From Leucobacter viscericola (GTDB lineage: Bacteria; Actinomycetota; Actinomycetes; Actinomycetales; Microbacteriaceae): 64,000 nt of DNA. Positions within the stretch are counted from its first letter, which is position 1. Every line of letters begins with the position of its first letter. A program made the position numbers and the translations under genes. The notes under the pieces were generated by a model that was not told the DNA's origin, ran no database searches, and saw nothing but the letters and a program-made list of their open reading frames with translations. This document shows, piece by piece, positions 26,692 through 35,145 of the stretch. The stretch spans positions 2,852,001-2,916,000 of the forward strand of contig NZ_CP049863.1 of the NCBI RefSeq assembly GCF_011299575.1, written 5' to 3'.

Positions 26692-27611
26692 TACGACTCA
26701 TCCTCCTTGAGTAGATTGCGCACGTAGGCCCAGCTCAGCGCGATGGTGAGAAGCAGCACAAAAATTGACATGGCACTCGCCATGGCGAAGTCGCTCGAGC
26801 CGACGCCGAGCTTGTAGATGAAGGTGCCGAGCACGTCGGTCTGGCTGGCGATTGAGCCGCGATCCTGCAGCAGCTTGATCTGGGCGAACACTCGGAGATC
26901 CCAGATGATCTGCAGCAGCATCACGATACCGATCACCGGCTTGATAATCGGGATGATGATGAAGCGCACCCGCTGCCACGGAGATGCGCCATCGAGCTGA
27001 GCTGCCTCAAGCACCTCGTCAGAGACCTGGGTCAGGCCAGCGTAGATCGCAAAGGCCGCGAACGGCACCGACATCCACACCACGATGATGAGGGCGACGG
27101 CAAAAAACGAGAGCGGATCCTGCAGCCAGTTGTGGCCCTGGGAGGGGATCCCGAGGTTGGTGAGCAGCCAGTTCACGAAGCCGCGACGCCAGTCGAAGAT
27201 CCAGTTCCAGATGGTCATCGCTGCGACCACCGGGGTTGCCCAGGCCAGCAGCAGTGCGATCTGCAGGGTGATGCGGATCGGAGTGGAGACCGCCTGCATG
27301 AGGAGCGCGAGCCCAATGCCAAACGCCATCGTGACGGCTGCCGTGACCAGGCAGAACGCGACGGATCGGCCGACGACGAGCCAGGTCTCGGGGTTCGAGA
27401 AGAGCGTGATGTAGTTGTCGAACCAGACCCACTCCGGTGGCTGCCCGAACTGCTGGGCAAGACCAAAGTGCTGCATCGAAGTGATGAACTGCCAGACGAT
27501 CGGATAACCGAGGGCAAGAAGCACGATCAGTACGGCCGGCAGCAGCAGGGTGTACGGAGTGAGCAGCCGACGGAGCGGCCGCCGAGGGCGAGGTGGGGCG
27601 CCTGTACTCAT
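26691..27611 (-). CDS. Carbohydrate ABC transporter permease (MalF type)
   Basis: This permease of about 306 residues starts at the ATG at 27611, preceded by AAGGA; a longer frame reaches 27671 but runs through a hairpin. It has six predicted membrane segments, with the EAA loop VLEAAQLDGASPWQRVRFII near residue 215. It is the MalF-like half of a CUT1 sugar importer. The 63-bp gap from the binding-protein gene contains a strong hairpin that may lower permease expression relative to the binding protein. Confidence 0.9.
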   Translation of the reverse strand: MSTGAPPRPRRPLRRLLTPYTLLLPAVLIVLLALGYPIVWQFITSMQHFGLAQQFGQPPEWVWFDNYITLFSNPETWLVVGRSVAFCLVTAAVTMAFGIGLALLMQAVSTPIRITLQIALLLAWATPVVAAMTIWNWIFDWRRGFVNWLLTNLGIPSQGHNWLQDPLSFFAVALIIVVWMSVPFAAFAIYAGLTQVSDEVLEAAQLDGASPWQRVRFIIIPIIKPVIGIVMLLQIIWDLRVFAQIKLLQDRGSIASQTDVLGTFIYKLGVGSSDFAMASAMSIFVLLLTIALSWAYVRNLLKEDES

Positions 27612-27639
27612 CGGGGTCCTTATGCTTGCGGTGGGAAAC

Positions 27640-27669
27640 GTGTTGGGGCGGCGCTCGCCGCCCCAACAC
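27640..27669 (-). terminator. Intra-operon hairpin after the sugar-binding protein gene
   Basis: A perfect 13-bp stem, GTGTTGGGGCGGC (27640-27652) against 27657-27669, has the 4-nt loop GCTC. It begins 5 bp after the binding-protein stop on the minus strand. In ABC operons such a structure commonly causes partial termination or protects the upstream mRNA, giving an excess of binding protein over permeases. Confidence 0.85.
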
Positions 27670-27674
27670 ATGGA

Positions 27675-29018
27675 CTACTTGACGTTCAGCAACTCGTCAA
27701 GCTTCGCGTTGGTGTCTTTCGCAAGCTTGTTGAGATCACTTGAATCGCGAATCTGGGCGAAGAACTCCTCCATGATGCCCTTCGACTCGATGGCTGCCCA
27801 GCCCGGTGCAGCCGGTGTGAGCTTCGAGTTCGATGCCGACTCGATGAGGGCCTTCGCGAACTGATCGTCACCGAGTGACGAGGTGTACTTCTGGTTCGCG
27901 GGGCCGAGACCGTTCTTGCCGAGCATGGTCTGGTAATCCTTGGAGTAGATGATCTTCAGCAGCTCTTTGGAGAGCTCCGGCTCCTTGGTCTTGGCCGAGA
28001 TGCCGATGTTCGAACCGCCAGCGAAGACCGGGGCGGGCTTGCCGTCGTTGCCCGGCAGTACGAAGGTGCCAAAGGTGTCGTCGTTCCACTCGCGAACGGG
28101 GTTGCCGTCCTTGTCCTTCGCCAGATCACCGATTGACCAGTGCGCCCAGCCCGGGGCCATGATGGTTGCGGCTGACAGCGAGACATCGGAGGTCACGTTG
28201 CCGTTCTCGTCCTTCACCTGATCCGAGTCGTTCAAGAACTGGTACTGGTTCGCGTCCTTGGCATCGTTCGGAGCCTTAGAGGCCGTCTTGTAGAGCTGCT
28301 GCAGCTGCTCCATGCCCTTGATCGACTCGGGTGAATCGAGCGTTGCGACCCACTTGCCGTCCTTCAGCTGTGCGATGTCGCCGCCGTTTGCGAAGATCCA
28401 CGAGATGCCGTCACGCCAGTCCTGACCACCGAGGTAGAAGCCCGAGAAGTTGTCGATCTTCTTCGGGTTCTTTTCGGTGATGGTCGCCACGTTGGTATTG
28501 AACTGGTCGAGAGTTGTCGGTACGTCTACGCCAGCCGCCTTCCACACGTCCTTGCGGTAGAACATGTAGCGCGATCCGAAGTAGTAGGGAAGCGTGTAGT
28601 TCTTGTCTTCGAACTTGCCCGCCTCGACGAAGGACTGCAGCAGATCGCTGCCGCCGAGCTCGTCGTACATGTCGCTGACGTCGAGGAACGCACCGACGTT
28701 TGTGAACGTTGGCGACTGCGTGTTGCCGATCTCCGTGACGTCTGGAGTGTTGTTTTCGTCGGGCAGAGCCGTGGTCAGTTTGGTGACCAGGTCGTTCCAG
28801 TTCTGCTCTTCGATCTTGAGGGTCGCCCCAGTCTTCGCCTTGAACTCATCTTTGAGATACGTGCGCAGTTCGTCGGGGGTGTCACTCCCCGCGAGCCAGA
28901 GAGTGATCGACTTGCCCTCGCCGCTCACCTTGTCATCGGACGCGCCCTGACTGCAGCCCGTCAGCAGCATTGCGGAGGCAACGACCGCGGCGGTGATGCC
29001 CGTGAGCTTTCGTTTCAT
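27675..29018 (-). CDS. Sugar ABC transporter substrate-binding lipoprotein
   Basis: This 447-residue extracytoplasmic binding protein of family 1 has the lipobox LLTGCSQG, so it is anchored outside. The two-lobed fold is suggested by the N-terminal KSITLWLAGSDTPDELRTYL and the family-1 stretch KIDNFSGFYLGGQDW. AGAAAGG precedes the ATG. It lies 77 bp downstream of the ROK repressor gene and heads the transporter genes. Given the associated NagZ, NagA and NagB, likely ligands are GlcNAc, chitobiose or GlcNAc-MurNAc fragments; the ligand itself is inferred. Confidence 0.9.
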   Translation of the reverse strand: MKRKLTGITAAVVASAMLLTGCSQGASDDKVSGEGKSITLWLAGSDTPDELRTYLKDEFKAKTGATLKIEEQNWNDLVTKLTTALPDENNTPDVTEIGNTQSPTFTNVGAFLDVSDMYDELGGSDLLQSFVEAGKFEDKNYTLPYYFGSRYMFYRKDVWKAAGVDVPTTLDQFNTNVATITEKNPKKIDNFSGFYLGGQDWRDGISWIFANGGDIAQLKDGKWVATLDSPESIKGMEQLQQLYKTASKAPNDAKDANQYQFLNDSDQVKDENGNVTSDVSLSAATIMAPGWAHWSIGDLAKDKDGNPVREWNDDTFGTFVLPGNDGKPAPVFAGGSNIGISAKTKEPELSKELLKIIYSKDYQTMLGKNGLGPANQKYTSSLGDDQFAKALIESASNSKLTPAAPGWAAIESKGIMEEFFAQIRDSSDLNKLAKDTNAKLDELLNVK

Positions 29019-29094
29019 GGTGTGTACCTTTCTCTTTGCGTTCCGACGGGTGCCGGGCCGCGGTGTGCGGGGTTGACTGTTGGCCGGGCGGCCG

Positions 29095-30303
29095 TCAGCT
29101 CACCCCAAGCTGTTCTGTGAGTACGATCGCGGTGGCTCCGCGCAGCACCAGGTCTTTGCCCTGGGAGCTTGTGCGCAACACGAGGTTGCTGTGGGAATCA
29201 GACATGGTGCGCCGCTGCAGGATCTCGAGCGTCGCCTCGGCGAGTGTGCCCTCGACGAGCTCGGGTGGGCCTGCGAGCACAACCTCCGCGAGGTTGAGTA
29301 CACCGACAACGGGGGCGAGTGCAATGCCGAGCCGCTGGCCCGCCTCGCGGAGAACTCGTTCGCGATGCTCGGGTGCATTGGCGCCGTCGGATCCAGTGTT
29401 TCCCTCGAGCGCTCGTGTGAGCGCGGGAACCGACAGCCAGTGCTCCAGCACCTGCTCGCGCGAGTAGGGCGCTTCGAGACCGAGATCCGTGCCGACCATC
29501 ACCTGGCCGATCTCACCTGAGGCGAAGTGGGTGCCGGTAACGGGGCGCCCACCGATGATGAGCCCTGAACCGACACCGTCACCAATCGCGATAAGGATGA
29601 AGTTGTCGCTGGAGTCGCCGTAGCTGTATTCGGCGAGGGCCGCCACGTTTGCGTCATTCGCAACCACGGTGGGCAGGCCGGTCCGCTCCTCGAGAATGGC
29701 TTGGAGCGGCAGATCATCCCACGCGAGGTTTTGTGCGGTGCGCACAACACCCTCATCGTCGACCACACCCGGAGTGCCAACTCCGAGGCCGAGCAGAGAG
29801 ATTGCGGGATCAACCTGCTGCTGCAACTGCAGGGCAAGGTTTACGGTGAGCGAGCACGCCTCGTCTCCGACCGCGCCGTCGTTGGTCGCCTCGGCCCGGG
29901 CGAGCACCTCGCCCGCGATGGTCATGACGGCTCCGCGGAGCCGGCGGTGATCGCTGAGATCGAGAGCGAGAACCGCGTGACTGTCGCGCGCAAGATCGAC
30001 GAGCGTAGCTGGTTTTCCGGGACGCTGTGATTCTTGATGACCGAGCTCGCGCAGGAGGCCCTCGTCGATAAGCTCGGCGACCAGACCCGAGATGGTGACC
30101 TTAGTGAGGCCGGTTGCGCGGGCGAGGTCGGCTCGACTGAGCGGATCCGAAAGATAGAGGGTCTGCAGCACGAGTACACGATTGTGCTGTTTGGCGTCAC
30201 CGGGAGTTGCCTTGAGCGCCGTGCGCGGCGAGCCAGCGCGAAACGCTGCCCCGGCCGAGCGCGTGCGCCTGTCGGAGTTCTGGTGCTGCGATGCAACCTT
30301 CAT
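29095..30303 (-). CDS. ROK family transcriptional repressor (NagC/XylR type)
   Basis: The protein of about 402 residues has an N-terminal winged HTH (LYLSDPLSRADLARATGLTK, VTISGLVAELID) followed by a ROK sugar-binding domain (GLGVGTPGVVD, ASGEIGQVMVG). The CxCGxxGC zinc motif of the kinases is absent: the segment reads LGLEAPYSREQVLEHW. The start ATG at 30303 lies next to an inverted repeat at 30307-30329, so it probably represses itself and both flanking operons until an amino sugar or its phosphate binds. This fits a NagR-like role. Confidence 0.88.
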   Translation of the reverse strand: MKVASQHQNSDRRTRSAGAAFRAGSPRTALKATPGDAKQHNRVLVLQTLYLSDPLSRADLARATGLTKVTISGLVAELIDEGLLRELGHQESQRPGKPATLVDLARDSHAVLALDLSDHRRLRGAVMTIAGEVLARAEATNDGAVGDEACSLTVNLALQLQQQVDPAISLLGLGVGTPGVVDDEGVVRTAQNLAWDDLPLQAILEERTGLPTVVANDANVAALAEYSYGDSSDNFILIAIGDGVGSGLIIGGRPVTGTHFASGEIGQVMVGTDLGLEAPYSREQVLEHWLSVPALTRALEGNTGSDGANAPEHRERVLREAGQRLGIALAPVVGVLNLAEVVLAGPPELVEGTLAEATLEILQRRTMSDSHSNLVLRTSSQGKDLVLRGATAIVLTEQLGVS

Positions 30304-30306
30304 AAG

Positions 30307-30329
30307 AGTTAGTAAAGCTAACGAACTAA
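30307..30329. promoter_or_regulatory. Candidate ROK-repressor operator in the divergent amino-sugar promoter
   Basis: The core is GTTAG-TAAAG-CTAAC (30308-30322), an inverted repeat, followed by a further AACTAA half-site at 30324-30329. TTAG/CTAA half-sites are typical of ROK regulators. It directly abuts the repressor start and lies 133 bp before the ATPase gene, so one site could control both directions. Confidence 0.65.
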
Positions 30330-30461
30330 ATAATTGCAAGTCCGTTGTTTCGCGCCGAGGCCGTGTTACGCTGACCCCGACCGGTGGATCACGGCGATCC
30401 GCAGGGCATCAACTCTTCACAATGGATCGTCCGACACGTACCTGTCGGTGAGAGGAATACC

Positions 30462-31583
30462 ATGGCGTCAGTAACTTTTGAGGGGATCTCGCGCACCTAT
30501 CCCGGTGCAAAATCTCCGTCAGTCGAGGACCTGAACTTAGAGATCGGTGACGGCGAGTTTTTGGTTCTCGTTGGCCCGTCGGGGTGTGGCAAATCCACCA
30601 CACTGCGTATGCTCGCGGGGCTCGAAGACGTTGATTCGGGCCGGATCCTGATCGGTGATGGGGACGTCACAAGCACACCCCCGAAGGATCGCGACATCGC
30701 GATGGTGTTTCAGAACTACGCGCTGTACCCGCACATGACGGTCGCCGAAAACATGGGCTTCGCGCTGAAGATTGCGGGCGTCGACAAAGATGAACGCGCG
30801 GCGCGCGTCGGTGAGGTCGCCAAGATGCTCGACCTTGAGTCTTTTCTTGATCGCAAGCCGAAGGCCCTCTCGGGTGGGCAGCGGCAGCGAGTCGCAATGG
30901 GGCGAGCTATCGTGCGTCAACCGCGGGTGTTTCTGATGGACGAACCCCTCTCGAACCTGGACGCGAAACTGCGCGTACAAACCCGCACCCAGATTGCCTC
31001 GTTGCAGCGCCGGCTCGGTGTGACGACGGTGTACGTTACCCACGATCAAACCGAGGCACTGACGATGGGGGACCGTATCGCCGTGCTGAAAGAGGGAAAG
31101 CTGCAGCAGGTTGGCACGCCGCGTGAGTTGTATGAAACCCCCAAAAATGTGTTTGTGGCCGGGTTTATTGGCTCGCCAGCCATGAATCTTTTTGCGTCGA
31201 AGGTCTCGGACGGCGGAGTGGCTTTTGGATCACTCACGGTGCCGGTCGAGCCGGGTGTTCTTGCGCGATCCTCAGGGGAGTCGGTGACGATCGGGGTGAG
31301 ACCAGAAGACCTGGTCGTTGCTGGTTCGGGGGAGCCCGGTCTCGACATCGTCGTTGACCTCGTGGAAGAGCTCGGCGCGGACGGGTACCTCTACGGGCAC
31401 ACGGTTGGAGAGCGCGTAGATATTGTGGTGCGCGTGGACGGGCGTAATCACCCGGCGGCTGGAGAGACCGTGGCGGTCGTGCCCAACCCGAGCACGTTCA
31501 CCTGTTCGACGGGGAGAGCGGTGACCGGCTGGCCCGGTAACCGGTTCCACGAGAGGGCATTCCATGCGAGTACTGATAGTTGA
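30462..31583 (+). CDS. Sugar ABC transporter ATP-binding protein (UgpC/MsmX/MsiK type)
   Basis: This 373-residue ATPase has Walker A GPSGCGKSTT, Q-loop QNYALYPHMTV, signature LSGGQRQRVAMGRA, Walker B VFLMDEPLSNLDAKLR, and a C-terminal TOBE-type regulatory domain after about residue 235. ATG at 30462 has AGAGGA nearby. It is the only ATPase in the locus and would energise the two permeases encoded on the other side of the promoter. Proteins of this type often serve several sugar importers. Its last 20 bp overlap nagB. Confidence 0.9.
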   Translation: MASVTFEGISRTYPGAKSPSVEDLNLEIGDGEFLVLVGPSGCGKSTTLRMLAGLEDVDSGRILIGDGDVTSTPPKDRDIAMVFQNYALYPHMTVAENMGFALKIAGVDKDERAARVGEVAKMLDLESFLDRKPKALSGGQRQRVAMGRAIVRQPRVFLMDEPLSNLDAKLRVQTRTQIASLQRRLGVTTVYVTHDQTEALTMGDRIAVLKEGKLQQVGTPRELYETPKNVFVAGFIGSPAMNLFASKVSDGGVAFGSLTVPVEPGVLARSSGESVTIGVRPEDLVVAGSGEPGLDIVVDLVEELGADGYLYGHTVGERVDIVVRVDGRNHPAAGETVAVVPNPSTFTCSTGRAVTGWPGNRFHERAFHASTDS

Positions 31584-32361
31584 GAATGAAGCAGAGGTTG
31601 CCCGCGCGGCGGCTGAGCAAGTTGCTGATGTGATCCGAAGAGGTCGCGGGGCGGGCCGGGCGGCGGTGCTCGGTGTTGCCACCGGATCCTCACCCCTCGG
31701 CATTTACCACGAGCTCGCGGCCCAGGTGCGTGGCGACAGGCTTGACACCGCGGGGGTCTCGGCGTTTGCGCTCGATGAGTATGTCGGTCTTGATGCGGGG
31801 CACCCCGAAAGCTACCACTCGGTGATTCGGCGCACGGTCACTGAACCGCTGCGCCTCGATCCCGCACGGGTGCACGTGCCCAACGGCACCGCAGCTGATC
31901 TTGAAGCAGAGTGCCGAGCCTACGAGCGGGCAATTCGAGGAGCTGGCGGGATCGACCTGCAGCTGCTCGGGATCGGCAGCAATGGGCACGTGGGGTTCAA
32001 CGAACCCGTCTCTTCGTTCGCCTCGAGGACCAGGCTGAAGACGCTGGCGCCGCAGACCAGGGCAGACAACGCCAGGTTTTTCGAGTCGCCCGAGCAGGTG
32101 CCGGTGCACTGCGTGACACAGGGTCTGGGGACCATCCTGGAAGCCGATCGCTTGCTGCTGGTTGCGCACGGAACGGCGAAGGCCGACGCGGTCGCGAGAA
32201 TGATTGAGGGCCCGCTCACGAGTATGTGTCCGGCTTCAGTACTGCAGTTGCACCCCGAAGCAACCGTCATTGTTGATCGCGAGGCTGCCGCGGAACTGCA
32301 GCTGACGGACTACTACGAGTGGGTGCAGCACCATTTGCCCGAGGGGCTGGTTGGCAAATGA
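31564..32361 (+). CDS. nagB: Glucosamine-6-phosphate deaminase
   Basis: This 265-residue enzyme converts glucosamine-6-phosphate to fructose-6-phosphate and ammonia. Family motifs are the phosphate loop GVATGSSPLGIYHEL, the catalytic region FALDEYVGL and GIGSNGHVGFNEP. The length matches bacterial NagB. It overlaps the ATPase gene by 20 bp and is joined to nagA by an ATGA overlap, so the three genes are one operon. It is the final step feeding imported amino sugars into glycolysis. Confidence 0.95.
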   Translation: MRVLIVENEAEVARAAAEQVADVIRRGRGAGRAAVLGVATGSSPLGIYHELAAQVRGDRLDTAGVSAFALDEYVGLDAGHPESYHSVIRRTVTEPLRLDPARVHVPNGTAADLEAECRAYERAIRGAGGIDLQLLGIGSNGHVGFNEPVSSFASRTRLKTLAPQTRADNARFFESPEQVPVHCVTQGLGTILEADRLLLVAHGTAKADAVARMIEGPLTSMCPASVLQLHPEATVIVDREAAAELQLTDYYEWVQHHLPEGLVGK

Positions 32362-33533
32362 CCGAGACGTTGCTCGCGGCTCGTGTGGTGACCGCGACCG
32401 AGGTGCACTCGCCCGGCTGGATCTCGATTGATCGTGAGCGGATCACCGGGGTGGGAGCTGGGCTGCCGAGTGTGCGCGACGGGGAAGTACATGATCTCGG
32501 TGACGTGACGGTCGTGCCCGGGTTCGTTGATACTCACGTGCACGGGGGAGGTGGTGCGGGATACACGGGTGTTGGAAACGAGGTTTCACTGCGTCAAGCA
32601 GCGCTGATCGCACGCGATGCTCACCTGCAACACGGAACGACCGCGACGATGGCCAGCCTCGTCACCATGGACGCCGAAGCGCTGCTGCACGGAGTGCGCG
32701 GTCTGACCGAGCTCGTGCGCGAGGGGGTGCTTGGGGGCATCCACCTTGAGGGGCCGTGGCTGAGCCGTGCGCGCGCCGGTGCGCACGCTGTTTCACAGTT
32801 GCGGGATCCCGATCCCGCTGAAATCGCGGCGCTGCTCGCAGCGGGAGACGGTGCGATCGCGATGGTGACGATCGCCCCCGAGCTGCCGGGGGCGATCGAC
32901 GCGATAGAGCAGCTCACCGCGGCTGGAGTTGTTGTGGCCATTGGCCATAGCGACGCGGACTACGAGACCGTTGTGAACGCGATTGCCGCAGGGGCGAGGG
33001 TCGCAACGCACCTGTTTAATGCGATGCGGCCGTTGGATCACCGCGAGCCGGGGCCGGTTCTTGCGCTGATGGAGGATCCGCGTGTGGCCCTTGAGCTCAT
33101 TGCGGACGGTACGCACCTGCATCCCTCGGTGCTGGGTTGGGTCGAGGCCGCCGCCGGAGTGGATCGAGTGCTGCTCGTGTCTGATGCGATGGATGCTGCT
33201 GGGTGCGGTGACGGCGAGTACAAGCTGGGTGAACTTGATGTTGAGGTTCGTGACGGTGTCGCGAGGCTTTGCGGAGACGACACGATTGCTGGCAGCACCG
33301 CGACGATGGACCTGCTGTTTCGGGCGCGCGCGGAGAGCGGCGGGTGGAGCAGCGACGCGTTGCTGGCGGCGGTACGAGAGACCGCAACGAACCCGGCTCG
33401 AGCACTCTCCTGGGGTAACGAGGGCGACATCGCGGTCGACAAACACGCGAGCATGGTTGTGTTTGACCGTTCGCGTGTTGTATCTGGCGTTATGCGGCGC
33501 GGCGAATGGGTTCGTGAACCCGAGTCGAACTAG
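32358..33533 (+). CDS. nagA: N-acetylglucosamine-6-phosphate deacetylase
   Basis: This 391-residue amidohydrolase starts at the ATG at 32358, overlapping the nagB stop. Metal and catalytic motifs are VDTHVHGGGGAGYTG, GIHLEGPWLS, AIGHSDADYE, ATHLFNAMRPL and LLVSDAMDAAG with the catalytic Asp. It removes acetate from GlcNAc-6-phosphate to give the NagB substrate. The stop overlaps the stop of the convergent SLH-like gene by three bases, leaving no room for a terminator between them. Confidence 0.95.
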   Translation: MTETLLAARVVTATEVHSPGWISIDRERITGVGAGLPSVRDGEVHDLGDVTVVPGFVDTHVHGGGGAGYTGVGNEVSLRQAALIARDAHLQHGTTATMASLVTMDAEALLHGVRGLTELVREGVLGGIHLEGPWLSRARAGAHAVSQLRDPDPAEIAALLAAGDGAIAMVTIAPELPGAIDAIEQLTAAGVVVAIGHSDADYETVVNAIAAGARVATHLFNAMRPLDHREPGPVLALMEDPRVALELIADGTHLHPSVLGWVEAAAGVDRVLLVSDAMDAAGCGDGEYKLGELDVEVRDGVARLCGDDTIAGSTATMDLLFRARAESGGWSSDALLAAVRETATNPARALSWGNEGDIAVDKHASMVVFDRSRVVSGVMRRGEWVREPESN

Positions 33534-34924
33534 GCGCGGTAGTTTTCGACCAGCCGGTAGACAAACGCGGCCATCGCCTCGCGCGACAGGGAATCCTTAG
33601 CGAGAAACTTGCGACCGTCGGGTGTTTTGCTGCCGGTGGTCAGTTTTGCCTCGTAGAGCCAGGTGATCTCCGTGTAGAAGTTTGACTTTGGCGTGAGATC
33701 TGCGAAGGGCGACTTCTTTGGTGCCTTGAAGTTTTTGGGTGCCTCAAGACGGTACATAAACGCCGCCATTGCCTCGCGGCTGAGGCTGTTGTTTGGTCGG
33801 AAGCTTGGCTTACCCGATGGTTCGGCGTATCCCTTCGACAGCCCCTGCTGCCACATCCAGGTGATTTCTTTGTAGAACGGGTCACCGGGGTTCACGTCTG
33901 AGAAGGGTGACTCGCTCGGGGCCTGGTAGTTCTTTGGAGCCTCCAAGCGGTAAACGAAGGCTGCCATGGCTGAGCGCGTCAGGTTCTCACTTGGCTTATA
34001 GAGCGGCAAGCCAGAGCCCTGTGACCAGCCTCGCGAGTATCCGTTGCAGTACATCCAGGCAATTTCCGTGTGGAACTTGTGCTGGAGTGACACGTCAGCG
34101 AAAGCCTGGAAAGACTGCGGCCAGTGGCAGGGGCCGTAGCAGACGACCACCACTCCGGCGGTCGCGGTGGAAACCCCGTGATTACTGTCACCAACGTAGC
34201 TCGCAATGAGGCCCGTTGAAGAGGTGAGGCCTGCGGGGAGCGCAAAGGAGCCATCGAAACTGCCGTCTTTAGCGAGCTGCGCAGAGCCCACGGTTTTGCC
34301 GCCGAAATTGAAGTCGACAGTGCCAGTGGGGACGGTGCCGAACTGTGCGGTGACCCGACCCCAGACTCTCTCGCCGTTGTCGCTCACCCACGATGCGTCG
34401 ACCTTTGTGGTGGCGGGCTTCACCGTGAGTGAGCTTTCCGTGGTTGCCAGTACGGCTGAGGCAGCGGCGGTATCGACGAGGGAAACCGAGACGCGGTGCT
34501 CGCCCGCGTTGAGTGTGGCGGCGGCTACTGTGACCTTTGCGGCACCCGTGCCGTTGAGCGCGACCGTTGAAATGACCATGCCGTCAATTGACACCACCGC
34601 TGCGGGAACGGTGCCGACCGGGGTGTTCGCTGCCTGCAGCGAAATGGTGGCTTTCTGCCCAAAGACGACGGGGGCGTTCGTGGAGGAGATGCTGGGTTCG
34701 GGAGCCTCGGCTGTCTGAGGGGCCTCGGTGACTTCGCTGCTCTGCGGGGCCGGATCCTGCGCTACTTCACTCGTGTTCTGCTCGGGTGAGACGACTGTGT
34801 CTTCTGAGCGCAGAGGAGCAGCAAAGGCTGCGCTCGTGGGAGCGGCCAATGACAAGGCGAATGCTGCTGAGAGGATCGCACCGAGCAGGCGCGCGTTTTT
34901 TGCGTGAGGAAGGGTCTTGCGCAT
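33530..34924 (-). CDS. Secreted surface protein with Ig-like repeat and three SLH-like modules
   Basis: This protein of about 464 residues has a signal peptide (ARLLGAILSAAFALSLAAP, cleavage after AFA) and a Ser/Glu/Pro-rich linker. It has one or two Ig-like domains (NTPVGTVPAAVVSIDG; GTVPTGTVDFNFGGKTVG), then three SLH-like modules (FADVSLQHKFHTEIAW; FSDVNPGDPFYKEITW; FADLTPKSNFYTEITW). It ends AAFVYRLVENYRA, like the giant proteins in the left region. ATG at 34924 begins the signal peptide; GTG at 34936, which follows AGAAAG, is an alternative start. It is probably another wall-displayed protein of the same set. Confidence 0.85.
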   Translation of the reverse strand: MRKTLPHAKNARLLGAILSAAFALSLAAPTSAAFAAPLRSEDTVVSPEQNTSEVAQDPAPQSSEVTEAPQTAEAPEPSISSTNAPVVFGQKATISLQAANTPVGTVPAAVVSIDGMVISTVALNGTGAAKVTVAAATLNAGEHRVSVSLVDTAAASAVLATTESSLTVKPATTKVDASWVSDNGERVWGRVTAQFGTVPTGTVDFNFGGKTVGSAQLAKDGSFDGSFALPAGLTSSTGLIASYVGDSNHGVSTATAGVVVVCYGPCHWPQSFQAFADVSLQHKFHTEIAWMYCNGYSRGWSQGSGLPLYKPSENLTRSAMAAFVYRLEAPKNYQAPSESPFSDVNPGDPFYKEITWMWQQGLSKGYAEPSGKPSFRPNNSLSREAMAAFMYRLEAPKNFKAPKKSPFADLTPKSNFYTEITWLYEAKLTTGSKTPDGRKFLAKDSLSREAMAAFVYRLVENYRA

Positions 34925-35045
34925 GCTGGGGGTCACAAGCTTTCTAACGGTTCCAAGGGATTGGTGACAATTGTAACCTGAGATTTCAGGGGTGGCCATA
35001 TGAAAATCAGAAGCAATTTCTGTAGAAGGGCTTCAGGGGCAAAAA

Positions 35046-35063
35046 TATCTTGACGTCGAGATA
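35046..35063. promoter_or_regulatory. 18-bp near-perfect palindrome upstream of icd
   Basis: TATCTTGAC joined to GTCGAGATA forms a palindrome with one mismatched pair. It overlaps a TTGACG (-35-like) at 35050-35055 and lies about 80 bp before the icd start. A dimeric regulator could bind here and act on icd. The regulator is not known from the sequence. Confidence 0.55.
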
Positions 35064-35145
35064 CTCTTGAAATCTCGGGTAGGATGGACTCCGGCCTCAC
35101 AAAGGCCTGCCCAGGTAGCGATGAATCAAGATATTGGGAGAAACG

